This document shows, piece after piece, positions 34,724 to 44,672 of a DNA stretch of 64,000 bases. Each line of letters starts with the position of its first letter. Position 1 is the stretch's first letter. This stretch comes from Polaribacter sp. Hel_I_88 (lineage in GTDB: Bacteria; Bacteroidota; Bacteroidia; Flavobacteriales; Flavobacteriaceae): NCBI RefSeq assembly GCF_000687935.1, contig NZ_JHZZ01000001.1, forward strand, positions 3,420,001 through 3,484,000, read 5' to 3'. The translations under genes were made by a program, and so were the position numbers. A model generated the notes under the pieces. That model saw nothing but the letters and a program-made list of their open reading frames with translations, was not told the DNA's origin and made no database searches.

Positions 34724-37261
34724 CTAAACTTCTTTCCTCAACACCTCTAATGGCGGACTTTGTAAAACTGATTTTAAGTTGCTTAAACCAATCACCACTA
34801 CTAAAATTGTAATAGCTGGCAAAAACACTAAAAACGGAATTCCTGAAGGAATAAAAGGTTCTTGAAAGATAAATACTGCTAACAATTGACTGCCCACTAA
34901 AGACAATAAAATTCCTGTTAAACTACCCAAAACTCCTAAATACACATATTCTAAAGCCGTAATTTGTAAAATTTGTTTGCTTTTTGCGCCTAAAGTTCTT
35001 AACAATACACTTTCTTTTATGCGTTGGTATTTGCTGTTTCTCACAGATCCAATCAACACAATAAAACCAGTTAAAATGCTAAAAAATGCCATAAAATTGA
35101 TAATCCAAGAGATTTTATCCAAAATATCTTCAACAATGGTAAAAACTTGACGTAAATCTAAAATAGTTACGTTTGGAAAGTTTTTGACCAAATCTCTTTG
35201 CAATGCAGCAGAACTTTCTTCAGTAGGTGCATAGGTTGAAATTACATTAAACTGTGGTGCTTTTTCTAAAACCCCTTCTGGAAATAAAATCAAAAAATTG
35301 ACTTGCATGCTTGTCCAATCTACTTTTCTGATACTGCCAACTGTAGTTTCCATCAAAACACCTTGAATGTTAAAAACAACATTATCGCCTATTTTTAAAT
35401 TGGCGTCTTCAGCTAAATTGTCTGCTATTGACACTTTTATTGGTTGACCTGCTACTGCTTTGCCAATAAATTCGCCCTCTAACAATTCTTCTGTTTCAGA
35501 TAATTTATTTCTGTACGTAACTCGAAACTCACGATTTAGCATCCACCTGCGCATATTTACAGTTGAATCATTTCGGATTTCATTGGCAGTCTTTCCGCGA
35601 ATACTTTCCATTCTCATGGTAATAATAGGAATGTTATCAATCACTTCTAACCCTTTACTTTCAAAGTTTTGTACAAGCTGTTTTTCTTGACTGCTTTGCA
35701 CATCCATTAAAATAATATTTGCGTCGGTCTTTTTATTTTCAAGTGATGTTTTTGCGAGTAAAATATCTTTGGTAAAATACAACGTACTAATTAAAAAAGT
35801 TCCTAAACCAATTGCCAAAACCAACACCATAGTTTGGTTGTTGGGTCTGAATAAATTTAATAAACTTTGTCTGCTTGTAAAGCCCCAAGAAGTTGGAAAA
35901 AACTTCTTAATTAATTTAATAGATAGACTGGCAATACCAGCCATAATTGCAAAAGTTATAAATATACCAATGGTAAAAACAAGACCATTAACAGCACTTT
36001 TTAACATCCAAAAAGAGAATAAAAAAATAAAAATTGAAATGGCTAAAAACACTAGTATTCTTGCTTTTTTAGGTTTTTGCTGATTTTCTTCCTGTCCCCT
36101 CAACACTTCTAAAGGTGAAACATACCAAGTACCTAAAAGTGGTAATAATGCAAATAAAACCGACATTAAAATCCCCAATACAATTCCTAATACAATAGGT
36201 TGAAAAGAAATAGAAACATCCACACTAAAAGGCAAAAACTCTTGTAAAATATAAGGGAAAAGATACTGTAAACTGGTTCCAATTACAGCACCAATAATAC
36301 CACCAATCAACCCAATTCCTATTATTTGAATTAAATAAATTAAAAAGGATTGTTTTCTTGAAGCGCCTAAACATTTTAAAACTGCAACGTTTCTCAATTT
36401 TTCTTTGATGTAGATATGCACAGAACTTGCAATACCAATACAACCTAATAATAAAGCAATAAATGCAACCAAATTCAAAAATCGCCCAACATTATCATAT
36501 CTTCTTCCTAAACGTTCGCTTGTGCTTGTATGCGTGTCTAAATCTGCATTTTCAGCATCTAAAATTGGATCTATTTTTGCATCTAATGCCTCTAAATCGA
36601 TTGTGATATTTTTAAAAAAGTATTGATATTCTTTTCTACTTCCTAATTGCAACAATTCTGTTTGTTCTAAAAACCGAAATGGAATTAAAACTTGTGGTGC
36701 TACAGAAGATGAAATTGCAGTACTTCCAGGAATGGATTTTAAGGCACCAATAATTGGGAATGTTACTTTTCCTAATTTTATAGAATCGCCAGGATTTAAG
36801 TTATACTGCAATAACAAAGTGGCATCTACCAAAGCACCACCTAATTCTTGATAGTTTTTCCCTGCATTTGCTGGAACTGTTGTTAAATCGCCATAAAAAG
36901 GAAAAGTACCTTCCAAAGCTCTAACTTTTACCAATTTTGTGCCCTCATTTTTAGGAAAAGCAGCCATGGATACAAAATTGACTTCAGAAGCATTTGCACC
37001 TAAAGAATCTATAATTTTTTGTACTTTTTCTGATGGTTTTTGTCGACTATCAATAATAAAATCAGCACCCATTAAGGATTTTGATTGTTTTTTGATATTG
37101 TCTTTTAAATTATCGCTAAAGAGTTGAATGGAAACTACAGCTGCTATTCCTAAAATAATAGACGCCATAAAAAGCATCAATCTAGAAAGGCTTGCTTTCC
37201 CATCTCTCCAAGCCATTTTTAAGAGCCAGTTAAAATTTAGGTTTGTGTTTTGCTTGCTCAT
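34724..37261 (-). CDS. FtsX/YbbP-like ABC transporter permease
   Basis: 845 residues. One N-terminal helix (about 25-45), a periplasmic MacB-like domain, an FtsX domain with three helices (about 255-385), a paired helix region (about 405-455), a second periplasmic domain, and a last FtsX domain (about 715-840) ending LEVLRKEV. SPLEVLRGQ after the first FtsX domain repeats this ending, showing internal duplication. It matches YbbP-like permeases of the MacB superfamily, which act by mechanotransmission on lipids or proteins. The start overlaps the ATPase stop by one base (TAATG). Confidence 0.92.
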   Translation of the reverse strand: MSKQNTNLNFNWLLKMAWRDGKASLSRLMLFMASIILGIAAVVSIQLFSDNLKDNIKKQSKSLMGADFIIDSRQKPSEKVQKIIDSLGANASEVNFVSMAAFPKNEGTKLVKVRALEGTFPFYGDLTTVPANAGKNYQELGGALVDATLLLQYNLNPGDSIKLGKVTFPIIGALKSIPGSTAISSSVAPQVLIPFRFLEQTELLQLGSRKEYQYFFKNITIDLEALDAKIDPILDAENADLDTHTSTSERLGRRYDNVGRFLNLVAFIALLLGCIGIASSVHIYIKEKLRNVAVLKCLGASRKQSFLIYLIQIIGIGLIGGIIGAVIGTSLQYLFPYILQEFLPFSVDVSISFQPIVLGIVLGILMSVLFALLPLLGTWYVSPLEVLRGQEENQQKPKKARILVFLAISIFIFLFSFWMLKSAVNGLVFTIGIFITFAIMAGIASLSIKLIKKFFPTSWGFTSRQSLLNLFRPNNQTMVLVLAIGLGTFLISTLYFTKDILLAKTSLENKKTDANIILMDVQSSQEKQLVQNFESKGLEVIDNIPIITMRMESIRGKTANEIRNDSTVNMRRWMLNREFRVTYRNKLSETEELLEGEFIGKAVAGQPIKVSIADNLAEDANLKIGDNVVFNIQGVLMETTVGSIRKVDWTSMQVNFLILFPEGVLEKAPQFNVISTYAPTEESSAALQRDLVKNFPNVTILDLRQVFTIVEDILDKISWIINFMAFFSILTGFIVLIGSVRNSKYQRIKESVLLRTLGAKSKQILQITALEYVYLGVLGSLTGILLSLVGSQLLAVFIFQEPFIPSGIPFLVFLPAITILVVVIGLSNLKSVLQSPPLEVLRKEV

Positions 37262-37950
37262 TAAATGTTGGCTGTTTTTTCGTTCGAAATTATCTTTCCT
37301 CCTTTTAAGCGTAAAATTTGCTGTGTTCTGTTTGCCAATTCTAAATCGTGTGTAATAATTACCAAAGTTGTACCAGCTTCTTTGTTTAATTCAAACAACA
37401 ATTGAATTACTTTTTCGCCAGTTTCTTCGTCTAAATTTCCTGTAGGTTCATCAGCAAATAAAATAGCAGGTTTGTTAGAAAACGCTCTAGCCAAAGCAAC
37501 TCTTTGTTGTTCTCCTCCTGATAATTGTGTTGGATAGTGATGCAATCGATCTGCCAAGCCTACTTTAGTCAATAATTCTGTGCCAAATTTTGCAGCATTT
37601 TTATCACCTTGTAATTCCAAAGGCACAATTACATTTTCTAAGGCTGTTAACGTTGGTAACAATTGAAAGTTTTGAAAAATAAAACCAACTTCTTTATTTC
37701 GTAAAGCTGCTCTTTCATCTTCATTTAAGTTTTCTAAAGAAGTGCCACATAATTCAATAGAGCCAGCTGTTGGATAATCTAAACCTGCACACAAGCCTAA
37801 AAGAGTTGTTTTACCACTTCCTGAAGGACCAACAATTGAAAAAATACTTCCTTTTTCTACCTCAAAAGAAATATTGCTAATTACTGTTAATTTTTTAGAA
37901 CCACTTGTATAAGTTTTCTCTAAATCATTAATCTTTAATATATTTGACAT
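37261..37950 (-). CDS. ABC transporter ATP-binding protein, YbbA/LolD-like
   Basis: 229 residues, complete ABC ATPase: Walker [10 protein letters not shown] near 40, Q-loop [17 protein letters not shown] near 90, signature [15 protein letters not shown] near 143, Walker [13 protein letters not shown] near 165, and H-loop ITHD near 200. It energises the downstream permease. The pair is divergent from a TesA-like esterase gene, the same trio as tesA-ybbA-ybbP of E. coli, which supports this assignment over LolD. Confidence 0.96.
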   Translation of the reverse strand: MSNILKINDLEKTYTSGSKKLTVISNISFEVEKGSIFSIVGPSGSGKTTLLGLCAGLDYPTAGSIELCGTSLENLNEDERAALRNKEVGFIFQNFQLLPTLTALENVIVPLELQGDKNAAKFGTELLTKVGLADRLHHYPTQLSGGEQQRVALARAFSNKPAILFADEPTGNLDEETGEKVIQLLFELNKEAGTTLVIITHDLELANRTQQILRLKGGKIISNEKTANI

Positions 37951-38049
37951 TAAAAGTTTTTTAAATAAAAATGAGCCTTTTTAGTTTTTCTAAAAGGTTT
38001 GTAAATAAAATTATAATTCCAATAAAAACAGGAATCTAAACAAAATAAG

Positions 38050-38796
38050 ATGAAATTGAAAATTAATCAATTGCCTTTATATAACCATCGTAGAATTAAA
38101 AATATTTTCTTAAAATTATGTTATTTTTCTATGTTGATATTCTTGTTTTCTTGCAAAACAGAAGCACCTAAAAACATAACAAATTCATCCGAAGAAACCC
38201 AAAAAGAAACAACTAATATTAAAGCTATTGATACAAAAACATCAACAAAAAAAATCGTTTTTTTTGGTGATAGTTTAACTGCTGGTTATGGTTTGGATGA
38301 TGTTGAAGATGCCTTTCCTGGCATTATTCAAAGTAAAATTGATAGTTTAAATTTGCCATACAAAGTGGTAAACTCTGGTATTTCTGGAGAAACTACTGCA
38401 GGTGGAAAAAATAGAATTGAGTGGGTTTTGAATGATAAACCAGACATTTTTATCCTTGAATTAGGTGCCAATGATGGTTTACGAGGTGTAGCTTTAAAAG
38501 AAACCAAAAGTAATTTACAATTTATTATAAATACTATTAAAGAAAAATATCCAACAACAAAAATTGTATTGGCTGGTATGCAAATTCCACCCAATATGGG
38601 CCAAGAATATGCTACTGAATTCCAGAGTATTTTTCCGACTTTGGCAACAAAAAACGAGGTGGCTTTAATTCCCTTTTTATTAGAAGATGTTGGTGGTATC
38701 AGCGAATTGAATCAATCAGATGGCATTCATCCTACTAAAAAAGGACATACTATTTTAGCTAACAATGTTTGGGAAGTATTAAAACCATTATTATAA
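38050..38796 (+). CDS. TesA-like GDSL arylesterase, predicted lipoprotein
   Basis: 248 residues. Signal with lipobox LFLFSC. SGNH-hydrolase blocks: FFGDSLTAGYGL near 76 (nucleophile Ser), GISGETTAGG near 115, LGANDGLRG near 142, and DGIHPTKKGH near 228 with the catalytic Asp and His. This is the arylesterase/thioesterase I group, acting on acyl esters in the periplasm. Divergent from the YbbA/YbbP genes and 19 bp before an antiporter. Confidence 0.94.
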   Translation: MKLKINQLPLYNHRRIKNIFLKLCYFSMLIFLFSCKTEAPKNITNSSEETQKETTNIKAIDTKTSTKKIVFFGDSLTAGYGLDDVEDAFPGIIQSKIDSLNLPYKVVNSGISGETTAGGKNRIEWVLNDKPDIFILELGANDGLRGVALKETKSNLQFIINTIKEKYPTTKIVLAGMQIPPNMGQEYATEFQSIFPTLATKNEVALIPFLLEDVGGISELNQSDGIHPTKKGHTILANNVWEVLKPLL

Positions 38797-38815
38797 ATTA
38801 TTTTTAGCATACAAT

Positions 38816-40063
38816 ATGGACGCTTATTTTGTTATTTTATTAATTGTTGGTTTAACATCGCTTTTTGCAAGTTTTTCTCCAATTATTTTAAAACGATTTA
38901 AAATAAGTTTTACCATTCCATTACTTTTTTTAGGAGCAGTTTTATATCACTTAAATGCACCTTTACCTTGGCCAGATCCTGTTTGGAATGAAAATTTAAC
39001 CATCCACTTTTCTGAACTTGTGGTTATTATTAGCTTAATGGTTGCAGGATTAAAAATTGGGTTGAATTACTCTTGGAAAGAATGGCGAAATCCTTTACGA
39101 CTATTAGGCATTACAATGCCTTTATTTATGGTTGTCGTCTTTTTATGTTCCTATTATATATTCCATTTTGATGGAGCCATGTCTTTGTTATTAGCTGCTG
39201 TTTTAGCCCCAACAGATCCTGCTTTGGCTTCAGAAATTCAATTGAATAAAAAACAGTCGGTTTCTTCTAAAAATTTAGGAGTCCAATATAACCTTACAGC
39301 AGAAGCTGGCTTAAATGATGGTTTGGCTTTTCCGTTTATTTTTTTAGCTATTCTTTGGTCTAAAAACGGATCTTTAGGCACTGACCAATGGCAAGAATGG
39401 ATTACTTTCTACTTACTTTATAAAGTAATTGTAGGTGTTTTAGTAGGGATTGTTATCGGTTTTTTATATAGTTATTTTACTAAAAAATTATCAAACGATA
39501 ATGAACGAAAAATTCATCAAGCTTTCGTAGCAATTTCCTTAACCTTAATTTCTTATGGGTTGGCAGAAATATTAAATTCCTATGGATTTTTAAGTGTCTT
39601 TTTTGCGGGTTTATTTGCCCATTATCATCAGCACAGAAAAAAAATACCTACTGAAAGCGAACCTAGTTTAGGTTTTATAGATAACATCGAAAAATTTCTT
39701 ATTATTTTTTGGATGATTTTCTTTGGAGGCTCAGTAATGGCTGGTATTTTAGACTTTATTACTACAGCAAGTTTACTTTTTTGCTTTGGTTTGGTGTTGA
39801 TTTTAAGACCACTTTTAGGATATATCAGTTTTTACAAAGCCAATTTAACTCCAAAGAAAAAGCTAGCCATTTCTTTTTTTGGCATTCGTGGAATTGGTTC
39901 TGTATTTTATTTATCATATGCCATTAAACACGGTAATTTTGAAGACGCTAACCAATTATATTCCATTGTTGCTTTGGTTATTTTAATATCTGTTATTTTA
40001 CATGGATTTACAGCCAAAAGAATGCTAAATGCTTTTAAGAATTCTGAACAACAAAACTCGTAG
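38816..40063 (+). CDS. Sodium/proton antiporter (NhaP-type CPA1)
   Basis: 415 residues with about 12 membrane helices. LAPTDPALASEIQL near 132 and AEAGLNDGLAFPFIF near 160 (the ND ion-binding pair) are hallmarks of the CPA1 exchanger family; FFGIRGIGSVFYL near 365 is another conserved helix. It exchanges Na+ or K+ for H+ across the inner membrane. Follows the TesA-like gene by 19 bp, so probably co-transcribed. No regulatory cytosolic tail. Confidence 0.94.
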   Translation: MDAYFVILLIVGLTSLFASFSPIILKRFKISFTIPLLFLGAVLYHLNAPLPWPDPVWNENLTIHFSELVVIISLMVAGLKIGLNYSWKEWRNPLRLLGITMPLFMVVVFLCSYYIFHFDGAMSLLLAAVLAPTDPALASEIQLNKKQSVSSKNLGVQYNLTAEAGLNDGLAFPFIFLAILWSKNGSLGTDQWQEWITFYLLYKVIVGVLVGIVIGFLYSYFTKKLSNDNERKIHQAFVAISLTLISYGLAEILNSYGFLSVFFAGLFAHYHQHRKKIPTESEPSLGFIDNIEKFLIIFWMIFFGGSVMAGILDFITTASLLFCFGLVLILRPLLGYISFYKANLTPKKKLAISFFGIRGIGSVFYLSYAIKHGNFEDANQLYSIVALVILISVILHGFTAKRMLNAFKNSEQQNS

Positions 40064-40215
40064 TTTATAAACCATTCTTTAATCATCAGCTATAAAAAAC
40101 ACCACTAAATGTATCTTTATACTCTTTATTTTACAATGTAATCAGCAAAAAAAACTTGGAATTGTGACTAGATATATTTATGGATAGCTTTAGGGGCTAT
40201 TTTAAAATAAAACAG

Positions 40216-41712
40216 TTACTTTCCATTTTCTTCTTCCTCTTTATTCTCATTAGAAATAAACTGTTTGTAGTGTCGAAATCTTTCAAAGATTTGTTCTACA
40301 TAAATAAAAGGTTCAGTACCTCTAACATATCCATATTTAATAAAATCTTTATTATAGTTTTTAGGAAAACGTAAAGCAAGCAACATTTTATCTACATTAT
40401 CCTCCCAAACTAATGGATTTAACTGGTTATAATCTGCAAAACGTTGTGCATCTCTTACATGTCCATAACCACAATTAAAAGAAGCTAGTGTAAATTTGAT
40501 TCTATCAATTTCGTCAGGGATATCTGTAAAGCGATCATAAATTTGATTTAAATATGTTGTTCCCCCTCTAATACTTTGCACAGGATCTGTACTATCCGTA
40601 ATTCCTAAATCTTGGGCAGTAGGTGGCATTATTTGCATTAAGCCTTTTGCACCAGCCCAAGACTTTGCATTCGGATCAAATTTAGATTCTTGATAAATTT
40701 GAGATGCCAACAATCGCCAATCCCAGCCTAGTTTTTTTGTATATTCTTTGATTAAAGCGTCGTATTCACTAATTTGATTATTTTTTAAACTATAATAATC
40801 ACTTTTTACTCTTCGTTTAAAGAATCTTTGATTTTCAAAATACTTGTTATAAATAACAAAATAGTCTGTAATTTTTCTTTCTGAAGTAATCCATTTGTTG
40901 ATTATTTCTCTAAAGTTTTTAGATTTTTTGCGGGTAACCCAAGCAATTCGTTGGTCAAAAGAAATGGGAACATCTATCTTTAAAATTGGATTACTTGATG
41001 CATTTATTTTCGCTAAATTTTCATCTGCAATAGTATATTTGATATCACCACTCACAACCATATCAATAATTTCTCCTGTAGATAGTTTACTATCCAAGGT
41101 ATCTATATAAATTTCTCCTCCTAACTCATTTGATAGACTTACAATTCGCTCAAAATAAGAAGAGTTTTTACGAATAGAAACCGTATCTCCAAGCAGATCC
41201 ATTGGGTCGTCGATAACCGATTTTTGCAGTGTGCTCCAGGAAAGGGTTCTAAAATTATCAGGTTTTTTTTGTACTAAAACTTGCTTTGTTAAGTACAAAT
41301 AATCGGTAAAAGCAACTTCCCATTTTCGTTGATTGGTAATTGTCATACCATGTGCAATTAAATCCACATCGCCTTTATTTAACACTTCAAATTGAGCGTC
41401 TAGATTATCAGAAACAATAATTTCTAACTTTAAATCTAAATGATTTGCAAGTCTTTGTAACATCTCATATTCGAAACCCATAGGTTGTCCTTTGTACAAA
41501 AAGTAGCTTGTACTGCTATATACCACTAAAGCTTTCAGAATTCCGTCTTCTTTGATGTCTTTTAAATCTCGGTCAGAAGAGTTTTCAACGATAGCATTAT
41601 AAGCTGCTAAATTATCATCAATTTTTGATTTGCTTGTGTCCTTACATGAACTTAAATTCAAAGCAACACATAGAAGAAAAAATAAAATAGTTTTATATTT
41701 ATTCATAAACAT
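40216..41712 (-). CDS. MltF-like lytic transglycosylase, lipoprotein
   Basis: 498 residues; lipobox LNLSSC (a start two codons later is possible). Residues 60-310 form an extracellular solute-binding family 3 domain (LVVYSSTSYFLYKGQPMGFE near 65). The SLT domain follows: ASQIYQESKFDPNA near 345 with catalytic Glu, AKGLMQIMP near 363, and NCGYGHVRDA near 420. MltF-type enzymes cut peptidoglycan glycan strands and are tuned by the binding domain. Single gene with its own promoter region. Confidence 0.94.
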   Translation of the reverse strand: MFMNKYKTILFFLLCVALNLSSCKDTSKSKIDDNLAAYNAIVENSSDRDLKDIKEDGILKALVVYSSTSYFLYKGQPMGFEYEMLQRLANHLDLKLEIIVSDNLDAQFEVLNKGDVDLIAHGMTITNQRKWEVAFTDYLYLTKQVLVQKKPDNFRTLSWSTLQKSVIDDPMDLLGDTVSIRKNSSYFERIVSLSNELGGEIYIDTLDSKLSTGEIIDMVVSGDIKYTIADENLAKINASSNPILKIDVPISFDQRIAWVTRKKSKNFREIINKWITSERKITDYFVIYNKYFENQRFFKRRVKSDYYSLKNNQISEYDALIKEYTKKLGWDWRLLASQIYQESKFDPNAKSWAGAKGLMQIMPPTAQDLGITDSTDPVQSIRGGTTYLNQIYDRFTDIPDEIDRIKFTLASFNCGYGHVRDAQRFADYNQLNPLVWEDNVDKMLLALRFPKNYNKDFIKYGYVRGTEPFIYVEQIFERFRHYKQFISNENKEEEENGK

Positions 41713-41890
41713 TTAAATATAAGGATATTATCTTAAACACTAAAATATAATTAGCCTCAAGTATATATTTACTTCATTTATTTTTAAGTGTTCTTTTTTT
41801 TATCTTTTTTGAAATATGCTTTTACAATGCAAAAAACACCTTTTTTATAACTAGGAAAGTTTAAAAAGAATGATGAATTTATTTTAATTG

Positions 41891-41898
41891 TATCTTTG
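41891..41898 (+). promoter_or_regulatory. -7 promoter box of the DEAD-like/thiE-like/mscS operon
   Basis: TATCTTTG is an exact fit to TAnnTTTG and lies 50 bp before the ATG at 41948. The -33 region is not convincing. Confidence 0.5.
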
Positions 41899-41947
41899 TA
41901 CCCATTATTTAATATCCTTAATTTTAATCCGTATTTCTATAATTTCC

Positions 41948-42559
41948 ATGTCTTTTAAAAAATTACATCCAGCCATAAAAGAAAAGTTAGCATCTCTAGA
42001 AATTAGTACTCCTAAGCTATTTCAAAGTAAAAGTATTCCTGTGATAAAAAGTGGTGCCAATGTTTTTTGTATTGCACCAGAAAATAGCGGAAAAACAACA
42101 ACTTTAATCCTTACAACCTTACAAAAATTAAAATGTGAAGAAGTTGGAGTTGCACCAAGAGCTGTAGTTTTAGTAGAAAATAATGACAAAGCATTACAAT
42201 TGTTTGATACTTTTGAGCTTTATACTAAAAGAACTTCTTTACGCTTGTACGTTGCTGACGAAAAACAACATATCGATTTGCTAAAATCAGAAATATTTGA
42301 AGGTGTAGATATTTTAATTGCAACTCCTAAAATAATGAATAAGTTGCTGTTATTGGAAGGTTTAAATACCACACAATTAAAAATATTTTCTATTGATGAT
42401 GCCGATTTTTTAACCAAAAATACATCAACATCAGACTTGATGTTAATTACACAGAGCATTCATAAATGTCAATTTGTAATGTATGCAGAAAAAATGCACC
42501 CATCATTGCAACGTTTTGAAGACTATTTTATGCCTTTTGCAAAAACAGTGTCAATTTAA
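41948..42559 (+). CDS. Single-domain DEAD-box-like ATPase
   Basis: 203 residues from ATG at 41948 (upstream in-frame ATG at 41888 is within the promoter). It has Walker A-like APENSGKTTTL near 42, TPKIMNKL near 118 (motif Ib position), and IDDADFL near 140 in place of DEAD. There is no second RecA-like domain: the protein ends at what would be motif III (QFVMYAEKM). Full helicases need both domains, so it is unlikely to unwind RNA alone; it may regulate or partner another protein. Followed 30 bp later by a ThiE-like gene. Confidence 0.82.
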   Translation: MSFKKLHPAIKEKLASLEISTPKLFQSKSIPVIKSGANVFCIAPENSGKTTTLILTTLQKLKCEEVGVAPRAVVLVENNDKALQLFDTFELYTKRTSLRLYVADEKQHIDLLKSEIFEGVDILIATPKIMNKLLLLEGLNTTQLKIFSIDDADFLTKNTSTSDLMLITQSIHKCQFVMYAEKMHPSLQRFEDYFMPFAKTVSI

Positions 42560-42589
42560 CTATTTATAAATTATTAAAAATCAATCCAT

Positions 42590-43228
42590 TTGATTCCAAA
42601 ATTACATTACATCTCTGAAGGAAATTCTCCAAAAGAAGTTTTAGAAAATATACAAAAAGCGTGTACTTCTGGTATTGAAGTTGTGCAGTTAAAATTAGAA
42701 AATGTTTCTGAAAAGAAATTTCTAAAATTAGCCAATGATGTAAAAAAAATTACAAATCATTATCAAACTAGGCTCATTATTAACAAGTATTATAAAATTG
42801 CTAAAGAAATAAAGGCAGATGGTGTTCATTTAGAAGCAAACCACTCCTGCCCTATTGACGCTAGAAAATATGTGTACACTTGGCAAATTATAGGGGGTAC
42901 AGCAAACACTTTAAAAGATTGTGAGACTTTACTAAAAAAACAAGTGGATTATATTTTGTTGTCTCCATTTAAAAATTCGGAAGCAACAGATAATTCACCA
43001 AAAGTTTTAGGTTTAAATGGTTATAGCTTAATTACAGAAGCCTTAAACACAGCAACCCCAATTTTAGGTTTTGGAGAAATAACCACAAATGATGTTCCAG
43101 CTATTTTAGAAGCCGGAATTTCTGGAGTTGCAGTTTCCGAAGAAATCACCAAAAATTTTGATGTCATCAAAACGTTCAATCAACTTTTAAACGCATCTTC
43201 TACGGAAGAAAAAAGGCATACTTTTTAA
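42590..43228 (+). CDS. Thiamine phosphate synthase/TenI-like protein, active site altered
   Basis: 212 residues from a TTG start (no ATG is available). The TIM-barrel follows ThiE: VVQLKLENVSEKKF, RLIINKYYKIA, ADGVHLEANHS, IIGGTANT, VDYILLSPF. Several usual ThiE residues differ (NDR is NKY, HLGQ-D is HLEANH, QLRxK is QLKLE), so diphosphate and Mg2+ binding may be lost. It could be a TenI-like or divergent enzyme. Second gene of an operon with the DEAD-like and MscS genes, not with other thiamine genes. Confidence 0.8.
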   Translation: MIPKLHYISEGNSPKEVLENIQKACTSGIEVVQLKLENVSEKKFLKLANDVKKITNHYQTRLIINKYYKIAKEIKADGVHLEANHSCPIDARKYVYTWQIIGGTANTLKDCETLLKKQVDYILLSPFKNSEATDNSPKVLGLNGYSLITEALNTATPILGFGEITTNDVPAILEAGISGVAVSEEITKNFDVIKTFNQLLNASSTEEKRHTF

Positions 43229-43248
43229 AGCTTAGAAAAAACAAACCT

Positions 43249-44538
43249 ATGGAATTTGAGAATTTATTATACAATTATTTACTAGAAACAGGTCTCAGTG
43301 AAGCATCTGCTAAGTATTTAAATATGGTAATTTTATTATCAGCTACCATATTTGCTGCTTTTTTAGTTCACTTTATTATTAGAAGAATTTTATTGTCTTT
43401 TTTTACGGGTCTTTCTTCAAAGACAAAAACCAATTTTGATGATTTACTTTTAAAAAATAAAGCACCCAAGAATATTGCGCATATTATTCCCTTAATATTT
43501 ACGTTAAAATTTATTCCCTTTATTTTTAAAGATTTCCCTTATTTTGAAAACTTTGTTCAGAAAGGCTTTCAAGTGTTCACCATTATTCTTGTGCTGTGGA
43601 TTGTTAGAAGTCTTTTAAATACTATAAAAGATTATTTAAAAACGTTACCCAATTTAAAAGATAAACCTATAGATAGTTATATTCAGGTTTTTATGATTTT
43701 TGCTTGGGCTATTGGTATTTTATCTGCCTTTGCTATTATTACAGGAATCGAATTTATTAAATTTATTACGACCATTGGTGCAGCTTCTGCAGTAATTATT
43801 TTAATTTTTAAAGACACCATTTTAGGGTTTGTAGCCAGCATTCAAGTTTCTATAAATGATATGGTTCGAATTGGAGATTGGATTACCTTCGAAAAATATG
43901 GTGCAGATGGAGATGTGATTGAGATTAATTTATCGACAGTAAAAGTGCAAAATTTCGATATGACAATTACCACAATTCCAACCTATGCTTTAATTGCTGA
44001 CTCGTTTAAAAATTGGCGTGGAATGACAGATTCTGGTGGACGAAGAATTAAAAGATCATTAAATATTAAGTTAGATAGTATTCATTATATTACGAGTGAA
44101 GAGTTAGATTCGTTCAAAAAAATTCAATCTATTGCAACCTATTTAGAAACTCGTCAAAAAGATATTGACGCTTTTAACCAAAAAAACAACATCAACAAAG
44201 AGCTTCTTTTAAATGGAAGAAATATGACCAATATTGGTGTTTTTAGAAAATATATAGAAACGTATATCGAACATCATTCTGGAACCAATAAAGAAATGAT
44301 GATTATGGTGCGTCAATTAGCTCCAGAAACCCAAGGAATTCCCTTAGAAATTTATGCTTTTAGTAGTGATAAACGTTGGCAAAACTACGAGTATATTATG
44401 GCTGATATTTTTGATCATGTTATTGCAGCAGTTCCTTATTTTAATTTAGAAATTTTTGAATTGCCAAGTAATTCTAGCTTTGTGCACAGAAATAAGGAAG
44501 GAGAAATTACAGATCAAATCAATTTGAAAGAAGAATAG
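43249..44538 (+). CDS. MscS-family mechanosensitive channel
   Basis: 429 residues. Four to five N-terminal helices; the pore helix ends in IGAASAVIILIFKDTILGFV near 180, then the MscS beta domain VSINDMVRIGDWITF near 200 and the cytosolic vestibule. This architecture fits the YbdG-like branch (SIDPYI..RRIKRS-like block and large C-terminal domain). It opens under membrane tension or modulates osmotic response. Third gene of the operon, 20 bp after the ThiE-like gene. Confidence 0.94.
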   Translation: MEFENLLYNYLLETGLSEASAKYLNMVILLSATIFAAFLVHFIIRRILLSFFTGLSSKTKTNFDDLLLKNKAPKNIAHIIPLIFTLKFIPFIFKDFPYFENFVQKGFQVFTIILVLWIVRSLLNTIKDYLKTLPNLKDKPIDSYIQVFMIFAWAIGILSAFAIITGIEFIKFITTIGAASAVIILIFKDTILGFVASIQVSINDMVRIGDWITFEKYGADGDVIEINLSTVKVQNFDMTITTIPTYALIADSFKNWRGMTDSGGRRIKRSLNIKLDSIHYITSEELDSFKKIQSIATYLETRQKDIDAFNQKNNINKELLLNGRNMTNIGVFRKYIETYIEHHSGTNKEMMIMVRQLAPETQGIPLEIYAFSSDKRWQNYEYIMADIFDHVIAAVPYFNLEIFELPSNSSFVHRNKEGEITDQINLKEE

Positions 44539-44672
44539 CCTGTATTAAAAGCCTAATGTTTTTTTTAAATTTTCTTCGGATAAAAACCAAAAAAAATAAA
44601 GAAAAAGTTTTAGCAATAAACTAAAGTTTTATCAAGCTTACCCAATCGTAAAAAAGTATCTTCGCGCGCATT

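Noticed and set aside
34724-37950. LolCDE lipoprotein-release system
   Set aside because: The single 845-residue duplicated permease and the divergent TesA-like gene fit YbbA/YbbP better.
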